Below are positions 53,667-61,671 of a stretch of 64,000 bases of DNA, piece by piece. The notes under the pieces were generated by a model. That model was not told where the DNA came from. It was given only the letters and a program-made list of their open reading frames with translations, and searched no databases. Source of the stretch: Streptomyces sp. NBC_01549 (lineage in GTDB: Bacteria > Actinomycetota > Actinomycetes > Streptomycetales > Streptomycetaceae); the NCBI RefSeq assembly GCF_026339955.1, contig NZ_JAPEPW010000001.1, positions 5,725,001 through 5,789,000 on the forward strand, in the 5' to 3' direction. Each line of letters begins with the position of its first letter. Within the stretch, counting starts at the first letter, position 1. Both the position numbers and the translations under genes were made by a program.

Positions 53667-54209
53667 ATGGTTCTCGGGAGCGACCTCAGGCGGGACAACG
53701 GCCGGGGGGTGGCGGCGCTGGTCGTGCTCGTCCTCGCCGGTGCCCTCACGGCGTGCGGCGACAGCAGCGGCGGCGGGAGTTCGACCCCTCCGCCCACCCC
53801 CACCGTGGAGCGGCCCAGCAGCGCGTCGCCCAGCCCGACCGGCCCGGACGACCCGGCGGCGGCCGAGGGCCAGGTGAGGCAGAACTGGGAGAAGTTCTTC
53901 TCCCCGTCCGTCCCCGTCAAGGACAAGCTGAACTACCTGGAGAACGGCGACAGGATGACCGCGGTCGTCCAGGGCTTCAGCGGCGACAAACGTGGCCGGC
54001 AGGTCGCGGCCCACGTCCAGAAGGTCGTGTTCACCTCGCCGGCCGAGGCCGAGGTGACGTACGCGCTGACCCTGAAGGGCGCGACCGCCCTGCCGAACGC
54101 CGCCGGGACGGCCGTCCACGAGAACGGCACCTGGAAGGTCTCCGACAACACCCTCTGCGCGCTGGTCGCGCTGAGTGGCGACGGATCCGCGACCCCGGCC
54201 GGCTGCTGA
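53667..54209 (+). CDS. Putative lipoprotein
   Basis: 180 residues. Signal peptide GVAALVVLVLAGALTAC ends in a lipobox (L-T-A-C) near residue 30, then a Ser/Pro/Thr linker and an NTF2-like domain (VRQNWEKFFSPSVPVKDKLNYLENGDRM ... VTYALTLKGATAL ... GTWKVSDNTLCALVALSG). The layout resembles extracytoplasmic NTF2-like lipoproteins of unknown role. It lies 6 bases before the binding-protein gene and is divergent from the permease operon, so it may assist substrate capture. Confidence 0.8.
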   Translation: MVLGSDLRRDNGRGVAALVVLVLAGALTACGDSSGGGSSTPPPTPTVERPSSASPSPTGPDDPAAAEGQVRQNWEKFFSPSVPVKDKLNYLENGDRMTAVVQGFSGDKRGRQVAAHVQKVVFTSPAEAEVTYALTLKGATALPNAAGTAVHENGTWKVSDNTLCALVALSGDGSATPAGC

Positions 54210-54215
54210 CCCACC

Positions 54216-55526
54216 GTGCGCCCCAAGGGAGTTCGCGAACGAGTCCTCGCCGCGGGCCTGCCGCTTCTGCTGGGCACGGCGCTCGTCCTGGGCACGGCGG
54301 CCTGCGGCAGCCGCCTGCCCGAGAGCGACTTCGAGCACCGGACCGCGCCCGCCCCGCAGAGCACCGCCCCACTGCGCGTCGGCATCGTCACCAGCGCCAC
54401 CAGCCCCGTCGGCGGCTCCGCCTTCACCGGCCCGCGCGACGGGGCCAAGGCCTACTTCGACCGCCTCAACGCGCGTGGGGGCATCGGCGGCCGCCCGGTC
54501 GAGGTGCGCACCTGCGACGACGGCGGCAGCGGCGTGGGCGACAACGAGTGCGTGCACCGGCTCATCGACGAGGACAAGGTCGTCGCCCTCGTCGCCACCA
54601 CCGCCTTCGACTACGCGGGCGCCTCCCGTGTGTCCGCCGCCGGGGTGCCCGACATCGGCGGACAGCCCATCGGCGCGGCCTACGACACCTATCCGCACCT
54701 CTACGGGATCTACGGCAGCCTGGCGCCCCGCGAGGGGACACCGGGCTGGGGCGGGAAGCTGTACGGCGGCACCGAGGTCTACCGCTACTTCAAGCGCGTC
54801 CAGGGCGCCCGTACCGCCGCCGTCATCTCCTACAACCAGTCCGCGTCGGCCGCCTACGCCCGGCTCGTCACCCGAGGGCTGAAGGCCGAGGGCTACCAGG
54901 TGGTCACCGAACAGGTCGACTTCGCGCTGCCCAACTTCCGTGCCGCCGCGGCCGATCTGAAGGACCAGGGCGCCGACCTGGTCTTCGACGCCCTCGACAC
55001 GCACGGCAACGCCCAGCTGTGCAAGGCGATGGACGACGTCGGCGCCAAGGTCATCGCCAAGGTCACCAACGTGCAGAACTGGACCTCCACTGTCCCCGAG
55101 GACTACAAGGACGCCCCGCGCTGCCGCAACGCCCTGTGGGCGACCGGATCCAGCCGGAACTACGAGGACACCTCCGACGCCGCCGTCCGTGCGTTCCGGG
55201 ACGCCACCAAGGGCCTGCCGACGCACTCCCAGTGGCAGTTGGAGGGCTGGGCGGCCGCGATGTGGTTCACGGACGCCGCGAAGTCCTGCGTGGAAACGGG
55301 AGTCACACGCGCGTGTGTCGACCGCTTCATGAACCGCGGCGCCCCGTACACGGCCGACGGCCTGCTGATCCCCGTCTCCTCCGAGCGCCCTGCCCACGCC
55401 CCCGAAGACCCGTCGTACCTGCGTCTCGGTCGCCCGCTGGGAGGACGGCAAGGGCTGGGTCTCCCAGGGCGACATGAACAGCGACTGCTTCGACGTGCCG
55501 CAACTGCCGTACGAACCCTGACGTGA
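54216..55526 (+). CDS. Branched-chain amino acid-type substrate-binding lipoprotein, C-terminus frameshifted
   Basis: 436 residues as read. A lipoprotein signal ends at GTAAC near residue 30, followed by a type I periplasmic-binding fold (LRVGIVTSATSPVGGSAFTGPRDGAKAYFDRLNARGGIGG, and Cys pairs). At about 55399-55410 the frame goes wrong: after SSERPAHAP the listed frame gives a basic, atypical tail, whereas the +1 frame continues TCVSVARWEDGKGWVSQGDM and ends LPYEP at a stop at 55519-55521. A one-base change in the CCCCC run (55399-55403) would explain it. It is the probable receptor for the divergent LivHMG-LivF transporter. Confidence 0.88.
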   Translation: MRPKGVRERVLAAGLPLLLGTALVLGTAACGSRLPESDFEHRTAPAPQSTAPLRVGIVTSATSPVGGSAFTGPRDGAKAYFDRLNARGGIGGRPVEVRTCDDGGSGVGDNECVHRLIDEDKVVALVATTAFDYAGASRVSAAGVPDIGGQPIGAAYDTYPHLYGIYGSLAPREGTPGWGGKLYGGTEVYRYFKRVQGARTAAVISYNQSASAAYARLVTRGLKAEGYQVVTEQVDFALPNFRAAAADLKDQGADLVFDALDTHGNAQLCKAMDDVGAKVIAKVTNVQNWTSTVPEDYKDAPRCRNALWATGSSRNYEDTSDAAVRAFRDATKGLPTHSQWQLEGWAAAMWFTDAAKSCVETGVTRACVDRFMNRGAPYTADGLLIPVSSERPAHAPEDPSYLRLGRPLGGRQGLGLPGRHEQRLLRRAATAVRTLT

Positions 55527-55575
55527 TGCACCTCGCGGACAGCCACGGTCCGCAAGTGCTGGCAGACTCGCCGCC

Positions 55576-56613
55576 ATGTTGGAGACATCGGCACGACTGC
55601 TGCGGTTGCTCTCACTGCTGCAGGCCCACCGCGAATGGTCCGGGCCCGATCTGGCGGACCGCCTGGGCGTGACACCCCGCACGATCCGCCGCGACGTGGA
55701 CCGGCTGCGCGAGCTGGGCTATCCCGTCAACGCCAGCCCGGGCACGGGAGGCGGCTACCAGCTCGGCGCGGGGGCCGAGCTGCCGCCGCTGCTGCTCGAC
55801 GACGACGAGGCGGTGGCCGTCGCGGTCGGGCTGCGCACGGCCGCCGGGCAGGGCATCGAGGGCATCGGCGAGACCTCCGTAAGCGCCCTCGCCAAGCTCG
55901 AACAGGTGCTGCCGAACCGACTGCGCCGCCGCGTGGGCGCCCTGAACGCCTTCACCGTGCCGATGCTGCGCGACCCCCAGCCGTCCGCCGTGGACCCGGG
56001 CGTGCTCACGGAACTCGCCAACGCCTGCCGCGACCGCGAGCGGCTGCGCTTCGACTACCGAGACCACGGCGGCTCCCCGACCCGCCGGACCGTCGAACCG
56101 CACCGCCTGGTGTGCACCGAGCGCCGCTGGTACCTGGTCGCCTGGGACGTCGACCGCGACGACTGGCGCACGTTCCGCGCCGACCGCATCACGCCCAGGC
56201 CTCCGCACGGGCCCCGCTTCACCCCCCGTACGCCACCGGCCGAGGATCTGGCGGCTTATGTCTCCAAAGGGGTCTCCACGCGCGCGTACGCCGCGCACGC
56301 GGCCGTCCGGCTCTTCGTGCCCCTCGAAGAGGCGGCCGAGCGGATATCCCCCTGGGCGGGGACGCTGGAAGCCTCCGGGGAGAACAGCTGCGTGCTGCGC
56401 ACCGGCGCCGCGAGCCTCGACGTGATGGTGATTCACGTGATGCTGACGGGCTTCGAGTTCGAGGTCCTGGAGCCGGCCGGACTCACCGAGGCGATCAGGA
56501 CGTCCCGGGACCGGCTGTCCCGGGCGCTGGAGCGGTCCCCGGAGCGAGCAGCCCGTACTGGGGATGGTGCAGGTCGAACGCCGGGCTCTCGGAGCGGACC
56601 CGGGGCAGCGTGA
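55576..56613 (+). CDS. WYL-domain transcriptional regulator
   Basis: 345 residues. An N-terminal helix-turn-helix (RLLRLLSLLQAHREWSGPDLADRLGVTPRTIRRDVDRLRELGYPV) and a WYL ligand-binding domain (RLRFDYRD, then PHRLVCTERRWYLVAWDVDRDDWRTFRADRI, and a C-terminal extension) match the YafY-type family. Such regulators often respond to nucleotides or nucleic acid damage. Its last 119 bases lie antisense to the cytochrome oxidase gene. The terminal 25 residues are low-complexity and may simply read through the neighbour. Confidence 0.9.
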   Translation: MLETSARLLRLLSLLQAHREWSGPDLADRLGVTPRTIRRDVDRLRELGYPVNASPGTGGGYQLGAGAELPPLLLDDDEAVAVAVGLRTAAGQGIEGIGETSVSALAKLEQVLPNRLRRRVGALNAFTVPMLRDPQPSAVDPGVLTELANACRDRERLRFDYRDHGGSPTRRTVEPHRLVCTERRWYLVAWDVDRDDWRTFRADRITPRPPHGPRFTPRTPPAEDLAAYVSKGVSTRAYAAHAAVRLFVPLEEAAERISPWAGTLEASGENSCVLRTGAASLDVMVIHVMLTGFEFEVLEPAGLTEAIRTSRDRLSRALERSPERAARTGDGAGRTPGSRSGPGAA

Positions 56614-58189
56614 CGAAGTTGTGCCGGGGCGGCGGACACGAGGTCGCCCACTCCAGGGAGCGGCCGAAGCCCCAGGGGTCGTCCACCTCGACCTTCGTGC
56701 CGTACCGGGACGTCTTCCAGACGTTGTAGAGGAACGGCAGCGTCGACATGCCCAGCAGGAACGCGCCGATCGTCGACACGGTGTTGAGCGCCGTGAACCC
56801 GTCGGCGGCCAGATAGTCCGCGTACCGCCGCGGCATGCCCTCGGCGCCCAGCCAGTGCTGCACCAGGAACGTCGTGTGGAAGCCGACGAAGAGCGTCCAG
56901 AAATGGATCTTGCCGAGGCGTTCGTCGAGCATCTTGCCAGTGAACTTGGGCCACCAGAAGTAGAAGCCGCCGAAGGTCGCGAAGACGACGGTGCCGAAGA
57001 CGACGTAGTGGAAGTGCGCGACCACGAAGTACGAGTCGGTGACCTCGAAGTCCATCGGCGGCGAGGCCAGGATCACCCCGGTCAGACCGCCGAACAGGAA
57101 CGACACCAGAAAGCCGATGGCCCACAGCATGGGCGTCTCGAAAGAGAGCGAGCCCTTGATCATCGTCCCGCTCCAGTTGAAGAACTTCACCCCCGTGGGC
57201 ACCGCGATCATGAACGACATGAAGGAGAAGTACGGCAGCAGCACCGCGCCCGTCGCGAACATGTGGTGCGCCCACACCACGATCGACAGACCGGTGATGG
57301 CCATCGTCGCGGCGACCAGCGTCAGATAGCCGAAGACCGGCTTCCTGCTGAAGACCGGCAGGATCTCCGTGATGATCCCGAAGAACGGCAACGCGATGAT
57401 GTAGACCTCGGGATGCCCGAAGAACCAGAACAGGTGCTGCCACAGCAGCGCGCCGCCGTTGGCCGCCTCGAACACCACCGACCCGAAACGCCGGTCCGCC
57501 TCCAGGACCAGCAGCGCCGCCGCGAGCACCGGGAACGCGAAGAGGACGAGGATCGAGGTGAAGAGGATGTTCCACGTGAAGATCGGCAGCCGGAACATCG
57601 TCATGCCGGGAGCCCGCATCCCGACGATGGTCGTGATGAAGTTCACCGCGCCGAGGATGGTGCCGAAGCCGGCCAGCGCCAGGCCCATGATCCACATGTC
57701 GGCGCCGATGCCCGGCGAGCGCTCCAGACTGTTGAGCGGGGCGTAGGCGAACCAGCCGAAGGCGGCGGGGCCGTCGGGCACCATGAGCGAGCCGAGGACG
57801 ATCAGACCGCCGAAGAGGAAGAACCAGTACGACAGCATGTTCAGGCGGGGGAAGGCGACGTCCGGGGAGCCGATCTGCAGCGGCATGATCTCGTTGGCGA
57901 ACCCGGCGAAGGTCGGGGTGGCGAACAGCAGCAGCATGATCGTGCCGTGCAGGGTGAACAACTGGTTGAACTGGTTGTTGTCCACGATCTGCAGACCGGG
58001 CCGGGCGAGTTCGGCGCGCATCACCAAGGCCATCAGACCGCCGGCGAGAAAGAAGGCGAAGGACGTGATCAGGTAGAGATGGCCGATCTTCTTGTGGTCC
58101 GTCGTGGTGAGCCAGTCCACGGCCAGCCGTCCCGGCCGCCGCCCCGTGTGGACGGGTCGCGTCATCGCCTGCGCGGTCTCCGTGCCCAT
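56495..58189 (-). CDS. ctaD: Cytochrome c oxidase subunit I, orphan copy
   Basis: 564-residue aa3-type oxidase subunit with twelve membrane helices. Heme and copper ligands are visible: FTLHGTIML (heme a His), HLFWFFGHPEVY (CuB His with crosslinked Tyr), VWAHHMF (CuB His pair) and VAHFHYV (heme a3 and a His). AAGGGG 7 bases before the ATG at 58189 fixes the start; the longer frame to 58303 adds an unrelated leader. No subunit II or III or qcr genes are nearby, so it is a second copy outside the main cta-qcr cluster. The 3' end overlaps the WYL gene. Confidence 0.95.
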   Translation of the reverse strand: MGTETAQAMTRPVHTGRRPGRLAVDWLTTTDHKKIGHLYLITSFAFFLAGGLMALVMRAELARPGLQIVDNNQFNQLFTLHGTIMLLLFATPTFAGFANEIMPLQIGSPDVAFPRLNMLSYWFFLFGGLIVLGSLMVPDGPAAFGWFAYAPLNSLERSPGIGADMWIMGLALAGFGTILGAVNFITTIVGMRAPGMTMFRLPIFTWNILFTSILVLFAFPVLAAALLVLEADRRFGSVVFEAANGGALLWQHLFWFFGHPEVYIIALPFFGIITEILPVFSRKPVFGYLTLVAATMAITGLSIVVWAHHMFATGAVLLPYFSFMSFMIAVPTGVKFFNWSGTMIKGSLSFETPMLWAIGFLVSFLFGGLTGVILASPPMDFEVTDSYFVVAHFHYVVFGTVVFATFGGFYFWWPKFTGKMLDERLGKIHFWTLFVGFHTTFLVQHWLGAEGMPRRYADYLAADGFTALNTVSTIGAFLLGMSTLPFLYNVWKTSRYGTKVEVDDPWGFGRSLEWATSCPPPRHNFVTLPRVRSESPAFDLHHPQYGLLAPGTAPAPGTAGPGTS

Positions 58190-58603
58190 TGCTCGCCCCT
58201 TCGCCGTCGCGCCGTGGGCCTGCCCGAAGCTCACGCCATGGTGCTTGCGTCGCTCCGCGCTCCTACAGAGGGCGTGCGGGGGTTCTGTGCTGGAACCGTG
58301 CATTTCCTATGCGGTGTCAGCTTCCGCGACATGCCCCGGAATCGGAATGGAAAGGCTTCGCCCCACGGGATCTCGACGGGGGACTCCGCGCTTTTCATTG
58401 GGTTATTCGGGACGGCGTCACGTTAGTACCGAATTACGTTCGAAGGCGTGCGGGACACGTACGGAACCCCTCGTACGTGTGACGGAGTTAGGCCGAAACG
58501 GGTGTCGTGATCCTGTGACAGAAGCGTGACCGGAGGGGGATGAGTGACGCATGGTCGCCGTCCGGACTTCCCCCGCCGCGGTCGGCCGCCTAACGTGGCG
58601 GTC
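58190..58603. other. 414-bp non-coding gap upstream of ctaD and the I78-like gene
   Basis: Divergent promoter region. The stretch 58390-58450 is AT-rich and holds TTACGTTCGAAGG-type sequence. A perfect dyad (58455-58480) lies near the middle. No convincing small gene was found on either strand. Confidence 0.5.
58455..58480. promoter_or_regulatory. 26-bp dyad ACACGTACG-N8-CGTACGTGT
   Basis: Perfect 9-bp arms around GAACCCCT, between ctaD (minus) and the I78-like gene (plus). It could be an operator for either gene or a transcript hairpin; the palindromic CGTACG core favours a protein-binding site. Confidence 0.55.
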
Positions 58604-58819
58604 ATGGCACCCATTCCCACCCCGCCCGCAGAGCCCGAGGACAGTCCGCAGGCCTATGTAGGCCTGGAGGCGAGGAACGCCGAGCACCGCGCCCGGGAGC
58701 ACGGCTGGTCCACGGTGCGCTCGCTGCCGCCCGGCGCGATCATCACCATGGAGTACCGCGCGGGACGGCTGAACTTCGAGGTCACCGACGGCCGGGTGAC
58801 CCGCTGCTGGAAGGGCTGA
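58604..58819 (+). CDS. Peptidase inhibitor I78 family protein
   Basis: 71 residues without signal peptide. The segment STVRSLPPGAIITMEYRAGRLNFEVTDGRVTRCWKG matches the I78/potato-inhibitor-I-like fold (reactive loop followed by RLNxxxDxxGxVxxxxCG). Known members inhibit serine peptidases, but this one is presumably cytosolic. TAACGT ends 7 bases before the ATG with no ribosome-binding site, so the message is probably leaderless. An in-frame upstream ATG at 58544 lies before that promoter and was not used. Confidence 0.85.
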   Translation: MAPIPTPPAEPEDSPQAYVGLEARNAEHRAREHGWSTVRSLPPGAIITMEYRAGRLNFEVTDGRVTRCWKG

Positions 58820-58826
58820 GGCCACG

Positions 58827-58865
58827 GAGACCGAATCCACGGAGGCCGGGAGACCGAATCCACGG
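58827..58865. repeat. 23-base tandem duplication after the I78-like gene
   Basis: GAGACCGAATCCACGG occurs at 58827-58842 and again at 58850-58865, directly after the stop codon and before the terminator hairpin. Confidence 0.85.
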
Positions 58866-58870
58866 GATGC

Positions 58871-58906
58871 GCGAAGGCCCCCGGCTCACGAGCCGGGGGC
58901 CTTCGC
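58871..58906. terminator. Terminator hairpin after the I78-like gene
   Basis: Perfect 16-bp stem (58871-58886 with 58891-58906) closed by a CACG loop. It lies between the I78-like gene and the convergent PAP2 gene and can serve both. Confidence 0.88.
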
Positions 58907-58964
58907 CGTGCGGGGAGGTTGTGCGTACCGGCCCCGCTGTTCTCCATGATCGGGCCGTCCGGCC

Positions 58965-60005
58965 TCAGCCGCCTGCCAGCGGCCGGGCGGACGACGTCGT
59001 GGTGGTGCGCGCCACGCGGTCCGAGTGCGGTGGACGGCGGCTGCCGACCGGGGTGACCGGAGTGCGCTCGGAGCGGGCCGTGTGCGGTCCAGGCGCCAGG
59101 TAGACCGGCGCCCGGGGCGGGCGGGCGGTGGCCACCGCCCCGCGCGCCGGAACTTCCTCGTCCACCGGGGCGGACTGCTTGACCAGCACGGGCGTACCGA
59201 CCGGGGAACTGACCGGAGCCTTGGCCGGGACGGGCAGCGCACGGCCGCGGCGGGCGCGCCAGGCGTCGCGCAGGGTGAACAGGCCGGTCTCGGCGTGGGC
59301 GATCAGCGGCTCGCACCACGGCAGCGCCAGCAGGATCAGCAGACCGGCGGCCCAGCCCAGCAGCACATCGCTCAGCCAGTGCGTACCGAGGTAGACGGTG
59401 GTGAGGCCGACGCCGAGCGAGGTCACGGCGGACAGCGCGGACAGCCAGCGCCTCGCCCGTGGGGTGGAGGCCAGATAGGCCAGGATTCCCCAGGTCACGA
59501 CGGCGTTCGCGGTGTGGCCCGAAGGGAATATATCGCCGCCCAGACCCATTTCGTTCGAGCCGATCGTGATGGCGTAGTGCGGGCCGAGGCGGCCCATGCC
59601 GAGCTTGGCGGCGCCGACCGTGATGTTGAGCAGTAGCAGGGAGGCGCCCAGAGTGAGCAGCGGGCGCAGGGTGTGCTGCCGCCAGGAGCGCCAGCCGAGC
59701 CACGCGGCGACCATCACGGCGGTGGGGCCGCGCTGGCCGAGCACCACGTAGTAGTCGAGGAACGCGTGGATCTCCGGCCACTGCTGATAGGGCCGGAAGA
59801 ACATGACCTGCCAGTCGAACCGGACCAGCCACGACGTGATCGCCACGGCCCACACGATGGCCACGTAGAAGGCCAGGGTGGCTCCGAAGAGCACAACCCT
59901 GTGCCTGCTCATCTTCGGCACATCGATGTTCGCCGGCCGTTCCGGCTCACGGTCCAACCGGGCGAAGACCCGGTCCAGACGGGTGAGGTTTCGTTCGGTA
60001 CGCAC
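58965..60005 (-). CDS. PAP2-family membrane phosphatase
   Basis: 346 residues with about six membrane helices between residues 35 and 240. The three phosphatase signatures are KLGMGRLGP, FPSGHTANAV and YLGTHWLSDVLLG (K-x6-R-P-like, PSGH, and x5-H-x3-D). The reading of the first motif has G before P as in many lipid phosphatases. Likely substrate: undecaprenyl diphosphate or phosphatidate, at the outer membrane face. A long Pro/Arg/Thr-rich tail (about 90 residues) follows. The 238 bases upstream (60006-60243) are AT-rich and non-coding. Confidence 0.9.
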   Translation of the reverse strand: MRTERNLTRLDRVFARLDREPERPANIDVPKMSRHRVVLFGATLAFYVAIVWAVAITSWLVRFDWQVMFFRPYQQWPEIHAFLDYYVVLGQRGPTAVMVAAWLGWRSWRQHTLRPLLTLGASLLLLNITVGAAKLGMGRLGPHYAITIGSNEMGLGGDIFPSGHTANAVVTWGILAYLASTPRARRWLSALSAVTSLGVGLTTVYLGTHWLSDVLLGWAAGLLILLALPWCEPLIAHAETGLFTLRDAWRARRGRALPVPAKAPVSSPVGTPVLVKQSAPVDEEVPARGAVATARPPRAPVYLAPGPHTARSERTPVTPVGSRRPPHSDRVARTTTTSSARPLAGG

Positions 60006-60243
60006 TCAATCGACGTTACAGCGAGTGAGCTGCGTTCCAGGCCGAATCACTCGCTTTGTGATGACGATGTGATGTGGGATTCCTCTCAGGGTGATGTTTA
60101 ATTCCAATGATTCTCTAATCATCGGCGCCCTGATCCTTCAATTCCATTGATCGGCCCGGGTCCCGGTTTTATGCCACTTTTGAATTCGTTCACCGAATCC
60201 TGGGATGGAATTATCCGGCCGCTCACCGAGCGTCAAGAGTTGA

Positions 60244-61413
60244 TCATGGCGGACCGGAGCCGTTCAGCCAGAACGCTCCGTAGAGCGCGGAGGCCATCGC
60301 CATGCCGCCGAGAATCAGCGCTGACCTGGACGTACGCAGTCGGGCCAGGGGCAGTGCGAGGGGGAGCAAGAGGGGGAAAGCGGGCAGCAGGAGGCGCGGT
60401 TTCGAGCCGAAGTAGCTCGACGCGCACAGGGCGAGCGCGACGACGATCCCCGCGTACACCAGCAGGGCCACCGGCTGGCCCTGTCGTACGCACGTCACGT
60501 ACAGCCAGACGATCAGTGCGACTCCGACGATCAGTCCGACGCCGGCCAGCGCCGACGGAAATGACGTGAACTTGTCGCCCACGAAGCGGGCGAACGCGTA
60601 CCCGCCGTCGAATCCGTTGCGCCAGCCCGCCTGGACGTCGAGATAGCCGAGCGGGCCCTTGCCCGTGTGGTGGCCGACCCACAGCACATACCCGGCGGCG
60701 CCGAGCGGCGCGAGGAGCATGCCGAGGGCGCGTCGGAACACGGGCGCGCCGCGCGTGGGGCGCGCGCTCCGATCCCGCACGAACGAGGTGATGGCCGCCA
60801 CCCACAGGGCCGCGACCACCGCGGCCCCCACCGGGCGGGTCAGGCCGGCGAAGGCGGCGAGCAGGCCCGCCGTCACCCAGCGACCGGTCAGCACCGCGTA
60901 GAGCGACCAGGCGGCGAGTGCCGTGAACAGCGACTCGCTGTACGCCATCGACTGCACGATGCCGACCGGCAGCACCGCCCAGACCAGCGCCGCGCAGACG
61001 CCCACGCGCGGGCCGTACACATGGTCCGCGACGGCGAAGATCCCCCAGGCCGCGGCGAGTGAGGCCAGCGTGCTGACCAGCAGCCCGGCATCCGCGTAGG
61101 ACAGAGGGGAGACCGCCGAGACGAGCCGCTCCAGCCACGGCAGCAGCGGGAAGAACGCGAGGTTCGAGTGCACGTCGCCGCCTGGCAGCCGCACCTCGTA
61201 GCCGTAGCCGAGATCGGCGACGCGGGTGTACCAGAGCGAGTCCCAGCGGGCCGTCAGCAGTTTGTGGGCGCTCTTGCCGTTCGCCGCACTCCACAGGGCG
61301 AGCGTCAGCACGCCCAGCGCCCGTACCGCGGCGTACCCGAGGAGGGCGGGCGCGGCCCGGCGCGGCGCGCTCGCGCCGGGCGGCGTCGCGACAGGCGTTT
61401 CAAGATCGGTCAC
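60244..61413 (-). CDS. Polytopic membrane mannosyltransferase-like glycosyltransferase
   Basis: 389 residues with about nine to ten hydrophobic helices. The N-terminal luminal-type loop ARWDSLWYTRVADLGYGYE and SNLAFFPLLPWLERLV, and LTRPVGAAVV, resemble the PIG-V/GT-C mannosyltransferase group that uses polyprenyl-phosphate sugars. The GTG at 61413 is preceded by GATAAT ending 7 bases upstream (leaderless pattern); the much longer frame to 62586 runs antisense through the exporter gene and is spurious. Donor and acceptor are unknown. Confidence 0.82.
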   Translation of the reverse strand: MTDLETPVATPPGASAPRRAAPALLGYAAVRALGVLTLALWSAANGKSAHKLLTARWDSLWYTRVADLGYGYEVRLPGGDVHSNLAFFPLLPWLERLVSAVSPLSYADAGLLVSTLASLAAAWGIFAVADHVYGPRVGVCAALVWAVLPVGIVQSMAYSESLFTALAAWSLYAVLTGRWVTAGLLAAFAGLTRPVGAAVVAALWVAAITSFVRDRSARPTRGAPVFRRALGMLLAPLGAAGYVLWVGHHTGKGPLGYLDVQAGWRNGFDGGYAFARFVGDKFTSFPSALAGVGLIVGVALIVWLYVTCVRQGQPVALLVYAGIVVALALCASSYFGSKPRLLLPAFPLLLPLALPLARLRTSRSALILGGMAMASALYGAFWLNGSGPP

Positions 61414-61459
61414 GGGCTCGATTATCGACGGCGGGCGGAACCGGGCGGCCGTCCGGGGC

Positions 61460-61491
61460 GTGGTGCACCACAGGAGCGTGGCGTACACCAC
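61460..61491. promoter_or_regulatory. Two adjacent GTGG/CCAC palindromes before the exporter gene
   Basis: GTGGTGCACCAC (61460-61471) and GTGG-CGTACA-CCAC (61478-61491) lie 18 bases apart in the divergent region between the glycosyltransferase and the exporter. Both could bind the same dimeric regulator. Confidence 0.5.
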
Positions 61492-61671
61492 ATGCTCGGC
61501 AGGGAGAACGTGAGAGGTCCGCCACGTGTATGCGGCAGGAACTCGCGTACGCTGGCCGCTCACTCGCCTTTGATGCGTGCGTCCGGGACTCCGCTCCTCC
61601 CGGACCGCAGCCGCAGGGAGTCCCCACCCAGCGGATCGCCGAACGCGAGGGAACATCTGGGAGGTACGTAC

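Noticed and set aside
53060..53926. N-terminal extension of the LivHMG frame
   Set aside because: It reads through the upstream two-helix gene and divergent promoter; the ATG at 53059 shares a base with that gene's stop.
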